DNA of 64,000 bases, taken from Branchinecta lynchi. Taxonomy: Eukaryota; Arthropoda; Branchiopoda; Anostraca; Branchinectidae. Below are positions 40,301 through 46,300 of the stretch, piece after piece. Below the pieces are notes generated by a model, which had not been told where the DNA came from, ran no database searches, and saw only the letters and a program-made list of their open reading frames with translations. Position 1 is the stretch's first letter. Every line of letters begins with the position of its first letter. Both the position numbers and the translations under genes were made by a program. The stretch is from the NCBI GenBank assembly GCA_023053575.1, contig JAKZAP010000001.1:17991533-18055532 (forward strand), given 5' to 3'.

Positions 40301-43300
40301 CCCTTAAACTGAACCCCTTCCCCCACCCCCAAATATAGGGCTACAGAGCCCATCTACGAACTCGACCTTACCCTTGACCCAAACAATCCTCATACCAAGT
40401 TTCATCAAAATATCTTATTCCCTTTGAGAGTTATCGTGCTTATAGACGGACGGACGGACGGACGGAAGGACAGACGGACGGACGGTCGGACGGACAACTT
40501 TTGCGATGTCATAGCTATCCCTCCACTTACGTTTTGGGATCCCAAAAATACCCATGGTTTGGAAAATTAACTTAGTTGTTTACGTGATAAATTATTTACG
40601 AAAGAATGGGTACATTATTCGCAAAAGAATGGGTACAGGCTGTGGGTTTGGAGGGCTTCCGATCTTTTTATATAAATAGCCTTTTAGTAGAACAGTCTTT
40701 ACGGATGCTCAAACTGTGGGGGTTGCCCACTGAAGTACCATACCGTTAACAATTAATCGTGCCAAACTAAAATAATAGCTTAAGGAGAAACGGGGATCAT
40801 TGTGGACTGATCAGATATCGGCAGCAGCCGTCGACGTATAAAAAAAAAAAACTTCACTTATGCAAACCCGTGTTGCAACTGGGAGCTGAACAAAGCAAAA
40901 TTTTCGGAAAGAAGAGTTTTGGTAAGTGAGCACATCACAAGACTGTATAAAATAGTCTACATCAGTTTACTACGGACCAGGCAAGATCTCTACCCGACAA
41001 GTGATATATACTTCAGAATTTTGGATGCGGTAGGGTCTGACCACGTGCCCATTGGAGTCTGGTTTGTTGGACAAGGCGGACCGGACGAGTTGAAAGATAA
41101 TGGAAATTGTATTAGGCATCTTTCTAGTACAGCAGAAGGCTTATAATTCTAGTACAGCAGTTGGCTTATAATTCGGAAACGAGTCTGAGAGAGTGCTCAG
41201 GAACCCCAGAAGTAGAGCAGGAGCTAGAAAAGTAGAGCAGGAGCTAGAACAGCGGAGGCGGGTGATATAGAGCAAGCAATTAGGCTGTTAGCTGAACTTG
41301 TTTATAATAAGGTAATCCCTATTGGTAAAGAATCCGCATTTGGTTAAGCAAGGTAAGAGAGACTCTATTTTTGGGATCCCAAAACGTAAGTGGAGGGATA
41401 CCTGTGACATCGCAAAAGTTGTCCGTCCGTCCGTCTGTAAGCACGATAACTCTCGAAGGGAATGAGATATTTTGACGAAATTTGGTATGAGGATTTTTTG
41501 GGTCAAGAGTAAGGTCGAGTTTGTAGAAGGGCTCTGTAGCCCTATATTTGGGGGTGGGGGAGGGGGTTCAGTTTAAGGGACAAACAAAATATTTTTAAAC
41601 AGCTAATGTGATAGTCGATTATGGGGTAAGAAGACATGCTGAGCACGATGGTGACAATCATTTTCTCGTCGGACAAGTAGTTCGTCCGGATTCCGGCAAA
41701 TACCGGAAAGTTTGTTAAAAGTAAAAGTTTCATTTGAAGTTGATTAAATCTTTGATTTAGAGGTAAGAAGACATGTTGAGCACGATGGTGAAAACCATTT
41801 TCTCGCTGTACGAGTAGTTCGTCCGGAATCCGCCAAAAACCGGAAAGTTGGTTAAAAGTAAAAGTTTCATTTGGAGTTGATTAAATGTTTGATTTAGGGG
41901 TAAGAAGACATGCTGAGCATGATGGTGAAAATCATTTTGTCGCCGGACAAGCAGTTCGTCCGGAATCCGGCCAAAACCGGAAAGTTGGTTTAAAGTAGAA
42001 GTTTCATTTGAAGTTGATTAAATGTTTGATTTAGGGATAAGAAGACATGCTGAGCATGATGGTGAAAATCATTTTGTCGCCGGACAAGCAGTTCGTCCGG
42101 AATCCGGCCAAAACCGGAATGTTGGTTAAAAGTAACAGTTTCATTTGAAGTTGATTAAATGTTTGATTTATGGGTATCACATGGGTATGGGTATCACTAT
42201 CACATTATCTGTTTACAAATATTTCATTTGCCCCTTAATTTAAAACCCCTCCCCCACCCCTAAATGTAGGGCTACATAATCCATCTACGAACTTGACCTT
42301 ACTCTTGATTCAAAAAATCCTCACACCAAGTTTCATAAATATCTCATTCCCTTCGGGAGTTCTAGTGCGCACAGACGGACGGACGAACAGACGGACAACT
42401 TTTGCGATGTCATAGGTATCCCGCCACTTACGTTTTTGGATCCCAAAAAGGAGGTGTTCGATCCCCTCCAGTCGGTATATAGGAAGGGTTATAGCACGAT
42501 TGACCAGATTTTTATTTTAAGTGCTCTTGCTCGTAAGTACACTAGTCGGAGAGGAGGGAAGTTATTCGTTGCTTTTTGGATGTTAAGAGAACTTTCGATA
42601 ATGTAGACAGAGAATTGTTGATGCTGTATTTAGTGGATATGGGCCTCCTCTCCTCATTCGTATTTGTGTTGGTTCATATGTATAGGAGCGTGAAGTTTGT
42701 AGTGCGGGTGGCAGGGAAATTGTCGGAAAGTTTTGTGTCTACAATGGGTTTGAAGCAGGGATGCACGCTTTCTCCTAAGCTTTTTTCTTTATATATTAAT
42801 GATTTGTCAGTATTTTTAAGAAATAAAAAGGCAAACAAAAAAAAGGTTTGTTTCCTTCCCCGAAGTTGAACCGGAGGATTGACAGCCTGACCAGGACCCT
42901 TGCCAAGAAGGGCCGAAATATCGCTTGATGAAGAATCATAGCTGACGTATCCGTTGTAAACATTGTTTGAATAAATAAAATGGCACCCATGATTTCCGTT
43001 GATGTGGTTGAGCTGTGCATGTTACTTTTCGCCGACGATATAGTTTTGGTGGTCGAATCGGAAGAAAATCTCCAGAATTTGCTGGAATTTGTGAAAGAAT
43101 ACTTAAGCCAGAAAAAGTTAACTTTAAATGCAGATAAAACAGTAATGATGGTTTTTAAGGGGGGGGGGGAATTACTAATAAGGATAGGATAAGTTTGGAT
43201 GGTAAAGATATAGAGATAAAGGAATCGTTAGTGTTTTGGTGAAGGGAAACAGATGTGTTAACGTTATTCTGCGTGGTAATTTGAAAGATATTAAGGACAT

Positions 43301-46300
43301 GAGGTTTCATAAAGACATTTTCAATACGAAAGTGACATCGCGTATGCATTATGGGGCGGAGTTGTGGGGGTTTAACGCAGGTGCTAGGTCAGAAGTGGTA
43401 CAAAATAGATGTTTTTAACGAGTTAGGGCTATCAGAGAAGAGTTGTAATTTAGTTCTTCCTTCGGCCCAAGCTGACTGCGAATCATATTTGATGGTGCAA
43501 AACGGATAAGCCAGCTACATTTTATTCGAGCTATATTTCGGCCCTTCTTGGAAAGGGTCCTCTTCAGGCTCCAGCCGCTCAAGCTGAAAAATAAACTTTA
43601 TAATAAAAGTAGTAACTTTAACGTATTAAGGCTCCAGCCGCTCAAGCTGAAAAATAAACTTTAGAATAAAAGTAGTAACTTCAACGTAATATAAAGTAGT
43701 AACTTTAGAATAAAAGTTATAAAATGTAGCTGGCTTATCCGTTTTGCACCGTCAAATATAGTTGTAATTTAGTTTTAAAAGGTGATCTAGGATTATTTTC
43801 GTTACGTAGTAGTAGGCTTGTCCGGATGGTAAGATTTTGGGAAAAAATTATTAGTTAACATAGAATAAGACCCTTAAAAGCTGCGTATTTAGAGGCTCTT
43901 AGAGACCCTTCAGGTGATTCATGGCCACTCCAGATAAGAAGTATCCTTGACCAATTCGGGATATCTGACAAGAGGTGTGAAGGCCAGAGTCCAGGGGCAC
44001 CCAAGGCGAGGTAAATAAGGAGGTCCAAGGGCCAAGGGGTCCTGCAAGACCAAGAAATCCAAAAACGGCACCATGAGAAGGATTCTAAACCGTCGATGTA
44101 TCTTTACACTAAGGCCAAAGAGTGTTGGGGTTTAGAAATGTTTTATAAGGGAGGGTTATCTTCGGAGGAATTAAAACTGACTGTTAGCGCTCGTAGTGAT
44201 AGCCTCCCCCTGGGGATTCGGAGAAAATAAAGGGGCGTTCTAGTGGTCTTTACTTCTGCCCAATGTGTGGTTGTGTGGACGAGAATTTGTTTCATATTAT
44301 GTGCGAATGTGTGGAACTGATAGATTTGAGAGTTGAAATATTTGGAGAGCAAACTTTCGGTGAAGGTTGGTTGGTGGAAAAGTTTAAGGTGAAAGTTTGT
44401 TTGGGGTTAGGCAGCTTGGAAGATTTTTGCGGATAGGCTGGAAGCCTAGAGAAGAGTTTTTGTAGATAAGATTTATTGGAAGATTTGATGGGGTTTTTTT
44501 TTTTGTTTTGTATTTTGTTTGGTTTGCGATGGCCCTCGGGCTTTAAGCAAATATATGTATATATATATAGATTACTGAATTAACTGAAGATAATTTGTTC
44601 TAAATACGTAGTGGTGTGTACTGTTTTTGGTTTTCCTTATTTTTCCTACTCCATTTCTTGTGTCCTTGACATTATGATGGGTGATATAATTAATAATAAT
44701 AATAATAACAAGGACTGCTGTCCAATAAAATAAGCGTGACTGTCGGTTTACCGTAAGCTTCTCATTCATAGATACTTACTTCGTACGAAAAATCCACGTG
44801 TCCTGGGGTGTCAATCAGGTTCAAAAGATACTTCTCCCCCTTGTATGTGTACATCAGAGCAGCCGCTTGGGCTTTAACCGTAATACCACGCTCGCGTTCG
44901 ACGGGAAGTTTATCCAGCATTTGATGTTTACCAGAACCCGTGGATACCGTTCCTAAAAAAAAGAAAAGGAATTTTAGATTTGAAACGAAAAGAGGTGGCG
45001 CACAAGAAATGGCTACTGAACTGAGAAATTACCTTTTCGGACATCCAGTAAACTCCGATCCTGAATTCACCTTTAGATCTTTCTTTCTTTTCAGCTCTTA
45101 TTCTAGCGATCGAATCGAATTCAACCTACAACGTGCAATGACGGGAATATTCAAGGAATAAATAATGATGCCTAAAAAGACTCGAAAATTCATTGCATTG
45201 CTAACTCAATTTCACGGTAGGCTACAGGCAGGCCCGTATCCAGGAATTTATTTCGGGGGGGGGGGGGTGCCTTTCGGGTGGAGGGGGGGGGGTTTGCCTG
45301 CGCATCGGACAAAAAGTACAAAAAATACAGACATCAGAGGGAAAAGCCTATAAAATGATTATTTTTGTATGTTTCGGGGGGAGGGGCTTCAACCCCCTAA
45401 CCCCCCCTGGATACGGCTTTGGCTACAGGCCTACAAATCATTTGCACGCTAGCAAGAAGTAGGCCTAGCTAACACGCAAAAACGCAAAACTGAAACCATG
45501 TAAGACCTGACGAAATAAATGGAGGGTCAGTTTCGGTCAGTAAACAAATCTCAGTAAATCAAAAATCACAGGGCTAGGGCCTGCTTTTTCAGATTAAATC
45601 AGAAATAATTTCGTTATTCGTTATTCAGCCAGAACAGCAAAAACCGCAGAACTTCGCACGACGAACAAATTCCATTTGCCAAGATTATTAAAAACGAAAG
45701 CATGATTAAGCCTCTAAACTACCTCTTCTTAAAAGAATACTTATATAACTCAGACTTCTTATTGCAACCGTAAAAGAACAGTGAGTTACTGATTATTGAC
45801 ACAAAATCGGCACCAATGAAATCTATGGACTCCGATTTCCAGGTTCCTGAAGCGTCAATTAAAATTAAAAAAACGGTGGGGGAGCCTAATGTATTGCTGC
45901 GAACAGGCGATCAGGTTTTCCCGTCTGCACTTTCATGATCAAAGTGAAAAGTCTCAACTTTTCCATATGGAACTAATGGTTGGGCCAAAATCCGGGAAGT
46001 CCGCAAGCACATGATCGTCTGCCGTAGGCTACCTATAACGCTAATGCTACATACTTCTGTAATTGTTCCATTAATTCTTAAATCCGGAGGCCCTATCTAT
46101 TTCTCTAACTGCTTCATTCATTCTTAAATACAGAGACCCTAAGATGATGCGTCCGCTAACAAGACATCAGTGATTTTCACACTTGCCGCCTTCATTATTT
46201 TCCATGTGTTTCATGGTACCAGACGAGTGTTCGCGTATCATGCAATTGGTGGATAAAACCGGTTATTTGAGTTTTCCATGTTTTGCTAGAAGCCAATGGG

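Larger units (their letters stand above)
42450..44560 (+). pseudogene. Degenerate LINE reverse transcriptase and C-terminal region
   Basis: Collinear fragments of a non-LTR retrotransposon ORF2: [20 protein letters not shown], then [20 protein letters not shown], then [36 protein letters not shown] (the FADD catalytic motif), [30 protein letters not shown], and finally a CCHC-like segment [15 protein letters not shown] near 44250. A one-base shift near 42573 and later stops make it non-functional. Two later insertions (42834-42972 and 43456-43759) interrupt it. The 3' end near 44527 (ATGGCCCTCGGGCTTT) resembles the ends at 5310 and 51940. Confidence 0.85.
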
